Positions 17,134-24,889 of a DNA stretch of 41,221 bases are shown here, piece by piece (the stretch's first letter is position 1; the number at the start of each line of letters is the position of its first letter). The position numbers and the translations under genes were made by a program. Under the pieces are notes generated by a model, which was given only the letters and a program-made list of their open reading frames with translations, made no database searches and was not told where the DNA came from. Origin of the DNA: an uncultured bacterium (GTDB lineage Bacteria; Myxococcota_A; Bradymonadia; Bradymonadales; Bradymonadaceae); assembly GCA_937981985.1 (NCBI GenBank), contig CALJNB010000099.1, positions 1 to 41,221 on the forward strand, in the 5' to 3' direction.

Positions 17134-17838
17134 GTGAAAAACAGCGACCAACCATCTCGGGCAACATTTGTTGCGCCTCAACAATCACCTGCAACCTTGG
17201 AGGAGCTTTCGTCTCGTGCATCGTTGATAGCCGGGTTATTTCTGTCTGAATTAGCAGACGCTTGTCAAATCGACGTGCCCGCAGATCTAAAAGGTGACAA
17301 AGGATGGGTGGGGCGTTTAATAGAACGAAGCTTAGGCGCGTTTTCAAAGAATCTGCCCGTTCCGGATTTTGAACGCTTGGGGATTGAACTAAAAACATTA
17401 CCTGTAGACCGACAAGGTAAGGTTTTAGAGACGACTTATGTGACGATGGTTCCCTTGTTGGACTTAGAAGACAGGAAGTGGGAGTCGTCCACGGTGGCCC
17501 ATAAATTGGCAAAAGTGCTTTGGGTTCCGATTTTAGCAGAACGTAGCATCGACATATCAGAACGCATGGTGGGTCAGGCGATATTGTGGTCTCCAAATGT
17601 TGAGGAACTGGGGCAGCTAAAAAAAGACTGGCGTTCCCACATTGAGACGATTCGGGATGGATACGTGGAGTCGATTAGTGCGAGAGACGGCGAGGTGCTT
17701 CAAATTCGACCCAAGGCGGCTAAAGCTTTGGATCGTCGTTGGTCAGTTGATGAAGATGGCGGTGCGATTATGACAAACCCGCGTGGTTTTTATCTACGCC
17801 GCAGTTTTACTCAAAACATTCTGGATTCGCACTTTTAA
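17134..17838 (+). CDS. mutH: DNA mismatch repair endonuclease MutH
   Basis: A 234-residue MutH: the strand-nicking endonuclease that cuts the unmethylated strand at hemimethylated GATC sites when activated by MutS/MutL. The catalytic D-x6-E-x-K reads D78, E85, K87 in 'DFERLGIELKTLPVD', with Glu64 in 'RLIERSLG' matching Glu56 of the Escherichia enzyme at the same offset. Conserved blocks 'LKGDKGWVG', 'HKLAKVLWVPI', 'AERSI', 'LWSPN', 'RDGEVLQIRPKAA' and 'PRGFYLRRSFT' are all present. The start is GTG 17134 with an AGG eight bases upstream. Its 3' end overlaps by 4 bases the convergent membrane-protein gene. MutH is best known from Gammaproteobacteria and is unexpected here. Confidence 0.95.
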   Translation: MKNSDQPSRATFVAPQQSPATLEELSSRASLIAGLFLSELADACQIDVPADLKGDKGWVGRLIERSLGAFSKNLPVPDFERLGIELKTLPVDRQGKVLETTYVTMVPLLDLEDRKWESSTVAHKLAKVLWVPILAERSIDISERMVGQAILWSPNVEELGQLKKDWRSHIETIRDGYVESISARDGEVLQIRPKAAKALDRRWSVDEDGGAIMTNPRGFYLRRSFTQNILDSHF

Positions 17839-18239
17839 ACGATTTCTCTTTTAGTCGTGTAGTAAACGCGGGTAAAATATCCGGCCAAGGCGACCAGTGG
17901 TGCGGTCGCAACGAATGTAAACATAAGGTTAGACGGCAGGGAAAACGAATTGTTAACGATTGCTACCGTAAACATTGCTGTCATCGATACGAGATAAGAT
18001 AAAGCCGATGCTTTAAACCAGATCCAAGCATTATGTTTGAAGCCGAAAGAATGTTGTCTTCGCATGAAAAACAAATAGAGCGCACTAACGATGCTATAGA
18101 ACGTGAGCGGAACAACGGAAATCAAAATTGAAAGTATTCCGATTTCACCCGGTGAGTCCCATGATGGACCGCACGCGAAAGCGGAAAGAGCGGGGAGGAA
18201 GACGAATAGGGAAGCAAGGGCGGCGGTGATATTTTTCAT
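17835..18239 (-). CDS. small four-span membrane protein
   Basis: A 134-residue membrane protein. Residues 1-22 look like a signal peptide ending in ALSAFAC, with a Cys23 that could be either a lipobox residue or part of the first loop. Three further hydrophobic spans follow (about 34-55, 74-98, 104-125). A GGAATC ribosome site precedes the ATG. It is convergent with mutH and their stop codons overlap by 4 bases. No family recognised. Confidence 0.7.
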   Translation of the reverse strand: MKNITAALASLFVFLPALSAFACGPSWDSPGEIGILSILISVVPLTFYSIVSALYLFFMRRQHSFGFKHNAWIWFKASALSYLVSMTAMFTVAIVNNSFSLPSNLMFTFVATAPLVALAGYFTRVYYTTKREIV

Positions 18240-18363
18240 TTAGATTCCAATTCAGAACGGGCAAAGCCGTTGGTTCTAATAGGACTCAACAATAGAAAGC
18301 AGCAATTTGTTCCCGAAAAGTTAAAAAATAACGGTTTGAGAAAAATTGGATTTGTTTTGGAAG

Positions 18364-18437
18364 TGCCCCCACTCGGATTTGAACCGAGACTGGACGGATT
18401 TTAAGTCCGCTGCCTCTACCGGTTGGGCTATGGGGGC
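18364..18437 (-). tRNA. tRNA with anticodon UAA (Leu by anticodon), class I shape
   Basis: A complete 74-base cloverleaf on the minus strand: acceptor stem GCCCCCA/TGGGGGC, a D arm with GCC/GGC and a GGTA loop, an anticodon stem GCGGA/TCCGT with loop CTTAAAA (anticodon TAA), a 5-base variable loop CCAGT, and T arm CTCGG/CCGAG with loop TTCAAAT. The discriminator is A and no CCA is encoded. The anticodon predicts leucine (UUA/UUG), but normal bacterial tRNA-Leu is class II with a long variable arm, and this one is not. It could be a leucine acceptor of unusual shape or a minor/orphan tRNA; see findings. Confidence 0.9.
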
Positions 18438-18674
18438 CCAAAGTCTTTCGACTTCGGCCCGGGTTATAGAGGTGCTTTCAAGGTTGAGCAACCCTAGTTT
18501 GGGATTTTTATCATCAAATTTTGATTTTAGTTAAAGATTGCTCAGATTTCGGACCGATTTATAAGTTTCTTAGTGTGATGTTTTTTTTTATCCGTTCGAC
18601 AGTCCTCTTGATTTGGGCTAAGTTTTTGCAGTAAGTTTTGTAGCCGAGTGTATTCGGATTCAATTGAGGACAAG

Positions 18675-19184
18675 ATGTCTTTTTTTAAAAATTTGTTCGG
18701 AAAGAAAGAAGAAAAAAAACCGCCCCGTGATCCGCGAATCGATGATTTGCGCTTGGGTGATGTTCTACTTCATTTTGATGAGTCTTATATCGTAGAACAG
18801 ATCATTACCTATCACGAAAATGGTTTCTTCTGGAATGATTACCGTCTCGAAGATGGCACCGGAGAACAGGTTTGGTTATCCGTCGAAGATGACGATGATC
18901 TTGTTGTTGGACTATACAAACCTGTAGATGTTGTACTTACTGAAGAACCTGGCGACACCTTTGAAGTGGCCGGCGAGTTATTTAAGCTCGTCGAAAAAGG
19001 CAAGGCCGACGCGCATATTCGAAGAAAGAATAGCGAATCTAAATCTAAAGTCACGAATTGGGATTTCCGTTCTGGCGAAAAACTCTTATCAATTTCAAAA
19101 TGGGGCGAAGGAAATTTCGACCTCTCAGTCGGTCGACAGGTTAATCCCGTCGAACTCGATCTTCTTCCAGGAGCTGAAGCATGA
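18675..19184 (+). CDS. DUF4178 protein, cytosolic
   Basis: A 169-residue protein with a DUF4178 domain: 'LRLGDVLLHFDESYIVEQIITY' followed by 'FWNDYRLEDGTGEQVWLSVED', the pattern of a small beta-rich domain, continued by a second similar half ('GDTFEVAGELFKLVEKGKAD' then 'NWDFRSGEKLLSISKW'). It begins MSFFKNLFGKKEEKK, a basic amphipathic start. I choose ATG 18675 because GAGGA lies six bases upstream; the frame is open to a GTG at 18648. It overlaps the next DUF4178 gene by 4 bases (ATGA). DUF4178 has no known biochemical function; it recurs next to SpeE-like enzymes, as here. Confidence 0.85.
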   Translation: MSFFKNLFGKKEEKKPPRDPRIDDLRLGDVLLHFDESYIVEQIITYHENGFFWNDYRLEDGTGEQVWLSVEDDDDLVVGLYKPVDVVLTEEPGDTFEVAGELFKLVEKGKADAHIRRKNSESKSKVTNWDFRSGEKLLSISKWGEGNFDLSVGRQVNPVELDLLPGAEA

Positions 19185-20341
19185 TTCCTCTAAAAATAAA
19201 ATGGCTAATTCCGATGGCTTTTGCCGGTCTATGCGGATTCTTGATGATTCTCTCGATGGGAGCCGAATACAGTCAAAGCGAAACGCTCAACAAGAAAGTT
19301 GCACTAGAAACGGGTAGCGAAAAAACTTGGGAAGTCGATTTAGACCCGTCTAAAATGTATACAATCAAAATCACGCCACCACCGGTTAAAGTAGGGGAAT
19401 CTTACGAAGTATCGGCCGAACTTTCTTTTAATGACCAGGTCATTTTTGCACTCGATGATTCGTATTGGCATCAGGTAGGAAGATGGACTGAAGGTGGAGA
19501 GTCGGGGACTTGGGACGAAAATAACTCAGAAACAACCTTCAATTTCCGAGTGACCGAAAAAGGAAAACACGCATTTAATATTTCCTTGGGAGCTTCTGTC
19601 CCAGCACAAAGTGCGACCTTCTCCGCGAAAATTCTTGAATCCTCGCCGCTACCTTTTGGATGGTGGCCCTTCTTCTTCGGCGCAATGCTCTTCGCTATTA
19701 TCGGAATTTATATGTTCTTCAAGCGAGGAACCTATTTTGCGAAGAGCTTGTATAACTACGATGTCGGAACCAAATTCAAAATCGCCGACATGGAATATCT
19801 AGTCGATGAAGTATCGGACTATTTCTACATGCATCAGCATTGGTCAACTGAGTTTAAACTCCGAGGAAGCGATGGATCGATCCGTTACCTATCCTCCGAC
19901 CGATTTGAACTAGAAGGTGAGGAATCTTCGACAACTTACCACCAAGTTCTTATGGATATTAAATTGTCCGAATCTGAAGAAGCCGAACTTGAACAACAAA
20001 CCGGAATGCGACAGATTTCCTTAAGAGGAAACCAGTACATCTTCGATGATAATAACTCTGGGATGGTTACTCAGGTGATCGTTAAGAACGGAACACCCTT
20101 CCGAAACCGCGTTGATTCGAATCTCTTTCACAATGCTTATAAGTTTCCGAACAAAGCCGGCGATGTTTGGATTGATTATTCATCGATAAACAACGACGAA
20201 GCTGAGTGGAGCATTTTGCAAGTTATGAATTGGAGCAAGATTCGAATCACCGAAGCTGTTAAACGCAAAGGTCCCGCATTCACGCCAAACGATGTGACTG
20301 AACAAGCAAACGCTGGAGAAAATCCATCTGTAGGCGCTTAA
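19181..20341 (+). CDS. membrane-anchored DUF4178 protein
   Basis: A 386-residue protein with two membrane spans. Residues ~8-28 form an N-terminal span; residues ~30-155 look extracytoplasmic and beta-rich (a strand-rich region with 'YTIKITPPPVKVGESYEVSAEL' reading like a pre-pilin/immunoglobulin-type fold); residues ~160-185 (GWWPFFFGAMLFAIIGIYMFF) form a second span; and residues ~190-370 hold a DUF4178 domain on the cytosolic side ('YDVGTKFKIADMEYLV', 'TEFKLRGSDGSIRYLSSD', 'GDVWIDYSS'). It links a sensing-type outer domain to the same fold as its cytosolic neighbour, which suggests the two DUF4178 domains act together at the membrane. Confidence 0.82.
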   Translation: MIPLKIKWLIPMAFAGLCGFLMILSMGAEYSQSETLNKKVALETGSEKTWEVDLDPSKMYTIKITPPPVKVGESYEVSAELSFNDQVIFALDDSYWHQVGRWTEGGESGTWDENNSETTFNFRVTEKGKHAFNISLGASVPAQSATFSAKILESSPLPFGWWPFFFGAMLFAIIGIYMFFKRGTYFAKSLYNYDVGTKFKIADMEYLVDEVSDYFYMHQHWSTEFKLRGSDGSIRYLSSDRFELEGEESSTTYHQVLMDIKLSESEEAELEQQTGMRQISLRGNQYIFDDNNSGMVTQVIVKNGTPFRNRVDSNLFHNAYKFPNKAGDVWIDYSSINNDEAEWSILQVMNWSKIRITEAVKRKGPAFTPNDVTEQANAGENPSVGA

Positions 20342-20409
20342 GCCAATCTTCCAAATTAGCGGTCGTTGAATCCTTCTGATCGTTCACTTTTCTCATCCGA
20401 TAGCTCACC

Positions 20410-21951
20410 TTGAACAAAGAAATATCGCCTAAAAAAGCAATTATTATTCTCGCCGCGTGCGTTGGCGCTGTAGCAACGTGTGGGATTGTCTACCAATTAA
20501 TTATTGGTACGGTCAGCACTTATTTAAAGGGCAATAGCACCTTTCAATTTTCATTAACCATCGGGCTTTCCATGTCCGCCTACGGTCTGGGCTCCTTTCT
20601 TTCGACTCGCGTGAAGAAAAATTTGCTCGATTGGTTTGTTCTCATTGAGATACTGCTCGGACTTATTGGCGGTATGGCAGCGTTTATTCTCTTTGAACTT
20701 TATGCGCTTGGAAACGCGTTCGAAACGGGCCGCGTCGCAATTATTGTGGGGACAGGAACGCTCATCGGTCTAGAGATTCCCATTTTAATTCGGATTTTCG
20801 AAGAGTATCGTAAAAACTTGAGAGTCACGGTGGGTCAACTGATGGGGTTTGATTACTTGGGAGCATTGATTGGCGGAATTTCGTTTCCTCTATTACTCCT
20901 TCCGACGATGGGTCTTATTGGTTCCTCGTTTGTTATTGGCGCTGGGAATGCGCTCATTGCGTTAGCAACCGTTTACGCCTTTCGAAGTAAATTAAAACGC
21001 CCAAAACTACTGATGGGTTTCGCGACGATCGTAACGATGGGCCTTGTTGCCTTCGCGACCTTTACCAACCCAATCGAAAGACAAATTGAAAAGCAGCTTT
21101 ATGAAGACCATATTGTACGTTTTCACCAGACCAAATACCAAAGAATTGTAGTAACGAAGCACGCCGAGGATGTTCGTATGTACCTTGATGGTTCGTTACA
21201 ATTTTCTTCAGCCGATGAATATCGTTATCACGAATCACTGGTTCATCCGGCAGCTACTCGTTTGCCGAATATGGAACGCGTCCTCATTCTTGGTGGAGGT
21301 GATGGTTTAGCGCTACGTGAACTTCTTCAGTACAAGACGATAAAACATATTGATCTTGTGGATTTAGACCCTGGCGTCGTTGACCTTGCCAGAGAAGACG
21401 AAACCTTGGCCGAGCTCAATGGTGATGCTTTTAAGAAGTCGCCGGTGAACGTCGTGCATGACGATGCATTCACATGGGTGAAGACGAAAACTGAGGACTT
21501 AAAATCACGTGGAACCTACGATCTCATTATCGCAGACTTGCCCGATCCACACGATGCCTCACTCGCGAAATTATATTCGGTGGCCTTTTACAAAAATTTA
21601 CAGAAGCTTATCAAACCTAATGGACTGCTTGCGGCTCAAATAGGGAGTCCCTTCTTTGGGCGGTCGACTTTTTGGACCTCAGTTAAGACCCTGGAAACTG
21701 CGGGATGGGTAGCGCGCCCTTACCACGTGAACGTTCCCTCATTTGGCGAATGGGGCTTCGCCCTATGTGCACCTCATAAGATCCAAGAACCCTTCATGGA
21801 ACATAACGGAAAATTTCATGAGACAAGAACTGAACTCGATTTATTTAGTTTTCCACCTGACCTGAAGGCACCGCACGTGATGCAACCCAATACGATGATT
21901 CGGCCTGTGATCGTTGATCACTATCGAAAAGATTGGAAAAAGTGGAATTGA
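20410..21951 (+). CDS. membrane-embedded spermidine synthase-like aminopropyltransferase
   Basis: A 513-residue protein. Residues ~1-215 contain about six to seven membrane spans; residues ~225-490 are a SpermS/SpeE-type Rossmann methyltransferase-fold domain, with the aminopropyl-transferase signature 'YLDGSLQFSSADEYRYHESLVHPA' in two overlapping parts, the nucleotide loop LILGGGDG, the acidic 'VDLDP' and the 'IIADLPDP' segment that carries the catalytic Asp of SpeE. It would transfer an aminopropyl group from decarboxylated S-adenosylmethionine to an amine, at the inner face of the membrane. Start is TTG 20410. Soluble SpeE has no membrane part, so this is the membrane-fused form seen near DUF4178 and DUF350 proteins. 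Substrate unknown. Confidence 0.88.
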   Translation: MNKEISPKKAIIILAACVGAVATCGIVYQLIIGTVSTYLKGNSTFQFSLTIGLSMSAYGLGSFLSTRVKKNLLDWFVLIEILLGLIGGMAAFILFELYALGNAFETGRVAIIVGTGTLIGLEIPILIRIFEEYRKNLRVTVGQLMGFDYLGALIGGISFPLLLLPTMGLIGSSFVIGAGNALIALATVYAFRSKLKRPKLLMGFATIVTMGLVAFATFTNPIERQIEKQLYEDHIVRFHQTKYQRIVVTKHAEDVRMYLDGSLQFSSADEYRYHESLVHPAATRLPNMERVLILGGGDGLALRELLQYKTIKHIDLVDLDPGVVDLAREDETLAELNGDAFKKSPVNVVHDDAFTWVKTKTEDLKSRGTYDLIIADLPDPHDASLAKLYSVAFYKNLQKLIKPNGLLAAQIGSPFFGRSTFWTSVKTLETAGWVARPYHVNVPSFGEWGFALCAPHKIQEPFMEHNGKFHETRTELDLFSFPPDLKAPHVMQPNTMIRPVIVDHYRKDWKKWN

Positions 21952-22034
21952 TCGCTTAGATGCTTGTTTTTTAAAGCGGTAACTGGCACTTTTATAGGGT
22001 CTCGTAGTTGAGACGATATTGATATGGAACGATT

Positions 22035-22283
22035 ATGCTAAACAATACAATCACACTCCTAATTGTCTGCTTCCTAGTTTTGGCCTGTACCGTAGGTATG
22101 GCTTTCGCTGCATCTCCAGATGACAGCCCAGACTCCACGAAAAAGCAAACCTACAATAGAAAAGGTGGTGACATGTACATCATGTACTACGGATATCGCG
22201 GAGGCGCTTTTGGTCGTACCTCACGTGGCGGTTCTGTAGGGAATCGTTCATTCTCAGGCGGCGGTCTACGCGGCGGAAAATAG
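22035..22283 (+). CDS. small exported Gly/Arg-rich peptide
   Basis: An 82-residue protein: a signal peptide of ~25 residues (hydrophobic core TLLIVCFLVLAC then AFA/ASPDD; a lipobox-like Cys at VLAC is also possible), a short Asp/Ser/Lys part and a C-terminal stretch of about 35 residues rich in Gly, Arg, Ser and Tyr: 'MYIMYYGYRGGAFGRTSRG' then 'GSVGNRSFSGGGLRGGK'. The C-terminus ends in Lys. It is the last gene of the DUF4178/SpermS cassette. With its position and the repeated GG/RGG steps, it looks like a possible exported substrate of the aminopropyltransferase, comparable in position to the DUF4247-type genes that occur in similar loci elsewhere. This role is inference. Confidence 0.7.
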   Translation: MLNNTITLLIVCFLVLACTVGMAFAASPDDSPDSTKKQTYNRKGGDMYIMYYGYRGGAFGRTSRGGSVGNRSFSGGGLRGGK

Positions 22284-22303
22284 GTCCTCTATTTTCTTTT
22301 TCT
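22276..22303 (+). terminator. rho-independent terminator of the DUF4178/SpermS cassette
   Basis: A perfect 8-bp stem GAAAATAG (22276-22283)/CTATTTTC (22289-22296) with a 5-base GTCCT loop is followed by TTTTTCT. The stem includes the TAG stop of the small peptide gene, so the four-gene cassette ends here as a unit. Confidence 0.72.
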
Positions 22304-22434
22304 ACTTTCGTTTAAAATTTGGGTAATCCGAAAACCACTTTTAGGTTCAAACAGAACCTTTTCATGTGCGGCTTGCTCCTGGGAATAAAACCCGTTATTC
22401 CTGCCCTCTAAATCAGACTCCTGTAAGAGCTTTC

Positions 22435-23694
22435 TTGAGATACGAACTTTTCATAGCATTTCGCCACCTTCGTAATCGTGGAAGAGATTTCCTATCTACG
22501 ATTACCATTATCGCTATCATCGGCGTTTTCCTCGGTGTGATGGCCCTGACTTCGGTTGTTGCGATCACTGGAGGGTTTGAGGAAGCGTTTCGAAATCGGG
22601 TTCTAGGTATCAACAGTCATATGTTGATTATCAAATTTGGAATCGACTTTCGCGATTATCGTGAGATGCAAAAAAAGGTTGAATCTATCGAGGGGGTCAA
22701 GGCAACCAATCCCTTTATTTTACATGAGATGATTGCATCTCATAACAAGAAGACCGCCGGTGTTTTGATCAAAGGCGTCGACACGACAAATATTAAAAAC
22801 GTTAGCGATATCCCAAACTATCTTCCCGACCCCTCGGTGATGAATAGTCTGCCTTTTGATAGATTTCCAACCGACGGAAAACAAAGCACGCCCAATATTA
22901 TTCTTGGTAAAACACTCGCCGAAAAGTTGCAGTTAGAGGTCGGCGACTTCATGTCCGTCACTTCCCCGCTTGAGAGTTTGGACCCGGAAAGATGGTCTAG
23001 AAAAGAACATCGACCTTCATCGAATCGTTTCAAAGTTGTGGGTATTTTTAGCTGCGGATTCCATGAGTACGATAGCCGTTTGGTCATTGTCGATTACCGC
23101 GCTTTGCAAGATTTCTTCAAGCAAGGGGATATGATCACAGGGTTGGACGTGCGTGTGGATGATGTGTTTGAAATAGCGCCGATTTCAAGGGCAGCAAAAG
23201 AGGTTCTACCTCCTGGGCGCTTTAGAATTCTGGACTGGAGAGAACTCAATCATAATCTGTTCACGAGTTTAGGATTGCAGCGTCTCGTTTTGGCGGTGCT
23301 CTTTTGTTTTATTGTTATCGTTGCAAGCTTCAATATCGTTTGCATCTTGATCATGATCGTGCTGGATAAACAGAAAGAGATAGCAATCCTGAAAAGCATG
23401 GGGGCCGATCGTAGAGGGATCATGGCCGTGTTCCTTATCGAGGGCTTGGTGATTGGAGCCATAGGAACGCTCACTGGATTAGTGGGAGGGTTCCTCGTCG
23501 CTACCATGGTTAAACACGTCGACGTCGGACTCGATCCAGAGATCTATATGATCGACTATCTGCCGGTAAGAATTGTTCCATTGGAATTTCTCATCATCGG
23601 TCTAGTGGCTACCTTTATTAGTTTTTTAGCAACTATAGGGCCTTCTTGGTGGGCTTCGAAATGGAATCCTGTTGACGGGCTTCGCTATGACTAA
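22435..23694 (+). CDS. LolC/LolE-type lipoprotein-releasing ABC permease
   Basis: A 419-residue MacB/FtsX-like permease of the LolC/E type, which frees outer-membrane lipoproteins from the inner membrane together with the LolD ATPase. It begins 'LRYELFIAFRHLRNRG', typical of LolC/E, has a first span at about residues 20-45 (TIIAIIGVFLGVMALTSVV), a large periplasmic domain (residues ~50-280), and three C-terminal spans with 'DKQKEIAILKSMGADRRGIMAVFL'. I choose TTG 22435 because it matches the family's N-terminus; a GTG at 22366 would add 23 non-family residues. LolC and LolE cannot be told apart here, and no lolD is next to it. Confidence 0.88.
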   Translation: MRYELFIAFRHLRNRGRDFLSTITIIAIIGVFLGVMALTSVVAITGGFEEAFRNRVLGINSHMLIIKFGIDFRDYREMQKKVESIEGVKATNPFILHEMIASHNKKTAGVLIKGVDTTNIKNVSDIPNYLPDPSVMNSLPFDRFPTDGKQSTPNIILGKTLAEKLQLEVGDFMSVTSPLESLDPERWSRKEHRPSSNRFKVVGIFSCGFHEYDSRLVIVDYRALQDFFKQGDMITGLDVRVDDVFEIAPISRAAKEVLPPGRFRILDWRELNHNLFTSLGLQRLVLAVLFCFIVIVASFNIVCILIMIVLDKQKEIAILKSMGADRRGIMAVFLIEGLVIGAIGTLTGLVGGFLVATMVKHVDVGLDPEIYMIDYLPVRIVPLEFLIIGLVATFISFLATIGPSWWASKWNPVDGLRYD

Positions 23695-23730
23695 ACCCCA
23701 ATTTTTATCGTTCGAATGTGAGGACTGCAC

Positions 23731-23928
23731 ATGCTAATTAAAAGCATTTTATTCGTTGGGCTGATCTTTTTCTCTTGGGGATGCGCATCTACGCCGAAGG
23801 TGAATAAGGTTGATGTGGTTTCAAAGAAAGTGGTGGAGCCAGTCGCACCTGCCGATTTGAGAGCGTGTCCTTGCGGTCGAAGCGATTGGGATAAACTCCC
23901 ACCTGGTCATAAAAAAGCACCAAAATGA
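23731..23928 (+). CDS. small lipoprotein
   Basis: A 65-residue lipoprotein with a lipobox FSWGC (Cys18) at the end of a hydrophobic signal peptide, followed by a Val/Lys-rich mature part and 'DLRACPCGRSDWDKLPPGHK' at the C-terminus. It lies between the LolC/E permease and lgt, overlapping lgt by 4 bases (ATGA), so all three lipoprotein-linked genes appear to be one transcription unit. The Cys pair suggests a metal site or a disulfide. Function unknown. Confidence 0.75.
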   Translation: MLIKSILFVGLIFFSWGCASTPKVNKVDVVSKKVVEPVAPADLRACPCGRSDWDKLPPGHKKAPK

Positions 23929-24776
23929 TGTTCACGTGGGACGCCTCTCCAACGCTACAACTATTTGGGTTGCCGCTTCGTATCTATGGATTAATATTCG
24001 CAGCGACCTTCCTTATTGGATGGAGGTTCGTAATTTGGCAAGTATTGCGCGGGGGCGGAAGTGAAAGAGATGCGTCTTGGGTAATGGGGATTAGCTTTCT
24101 AAGCGTTTGGCTGGGGGGGCGTCTTGGTCATTTTTTCTTTTATGAAAATGAACTTTTTTTACAGCATCCAGAGGTGATTTTCGATCTCGGTCGAGGCGGT
24201 ATGGCAAGCCACGGTTCAATTGCTTTCGTGACGCTCGCCTATTTTATCTATTCTCGAATTCGAAAAACCTCGTTCATTGATCTACTAGATAGAATGGCTT
24301 TTCCGATGGCTCTTGGTGCTGGTTCCATCAGAATCGGAAACCTTTTTAATTCTGAGGTGGTGGGGCGCGTTACCGATGGCACTTGGGGGGTTCGATTCCC
24401 GATTTTCGATTATGGAAAAGATCCTTTTCCGTTAAGACACCCTTCTCAAATATACGAATCAGTAATCGGATTTACCATTTTGGCGGCGTTGTTTTTTCTC
24501 GCAAATTATTTTTATAAAAAAGGGATAAAACGCCCCATCGGTTTGGTCGCAGGGTCTGCGTGGTTAACCTATGGTGTGGGGCGTTTTATTGTCGAGTTTT
24601 GGAAAGAATATCAAGCCAAAGGGGCCGATGTTCTTCTCGATGCCAGTGCGAATGCGGGTATTGTTTTGACAATGGGTCAATGGCTTTCGTTGGTCCCAAT
24701 TTGCTTGGGAATATTGCTTTTATTTTACGCAAGAAAAGGTCGGCCCGAACAATTCGGTTTCGGAACTCCCCTGTAA
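23925..24776 (+). CDS. lgt: prolipoprotein diacylglyceryl transferase (Lgt)
   Basis: A 283-residue inner-membrane enzyme that transfers diacylglycerol from phosphatidylglycerol to the lipobox Cys of prolipoproteins. It has seven hydrophobic spans, 'GGMASHGS' with the essential His97 (MASHG), and the Lgt signature 'RIGNLFNSEVVGR' (Asn139, Asn142, Glu144). It is the first enzyme of lipoprotein maturation, and sits beside a LolC/E permease, fitting a genome with many lipoproteins. Start ATG 23925 overlaps the small lipoprotein gene. Confidence 0.93.
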   Translation: MMFTWDASPTLQLFGLPLRIYGLIFAATFLIGWRFVIWQVLRGGGSERDASWVMGISFLSVWLGGRLGHFFFYENELFLQHPEVIFDLGRGGMASHGSIAFVTLAYFIYSRIRKTSFIDLLDRMAFPMALGAGSIRIGNLFNSEVVGRVTDGTWGVRFPIFDYGKDPFPLRHPSQIYESVIGFTILAALFFLANYFYKKGIKRPIGLVAGSAWLTYGVGRFIVEFWKEYQAKGADVLLDASANAGIVLTMGQWLSLVPICLGILLLFYARKGRPEQFGFGTPL

Positions 24777-24889
24777 ACGCTGAAGATATCGGTATTCAGA
24801 ACGACAATAAAATTATCTGAGAAATGCATCTGACATATTTTAGGATCGCTTTTCCTTTGGTATAGCTAGGGCTGGTCTGGAGAATATAA

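Noticed and set aside
18346..18534. 62-codon plus-strand frame
   Set aside because: It is the antisense shadow of the tRNA and its leader hairpin.
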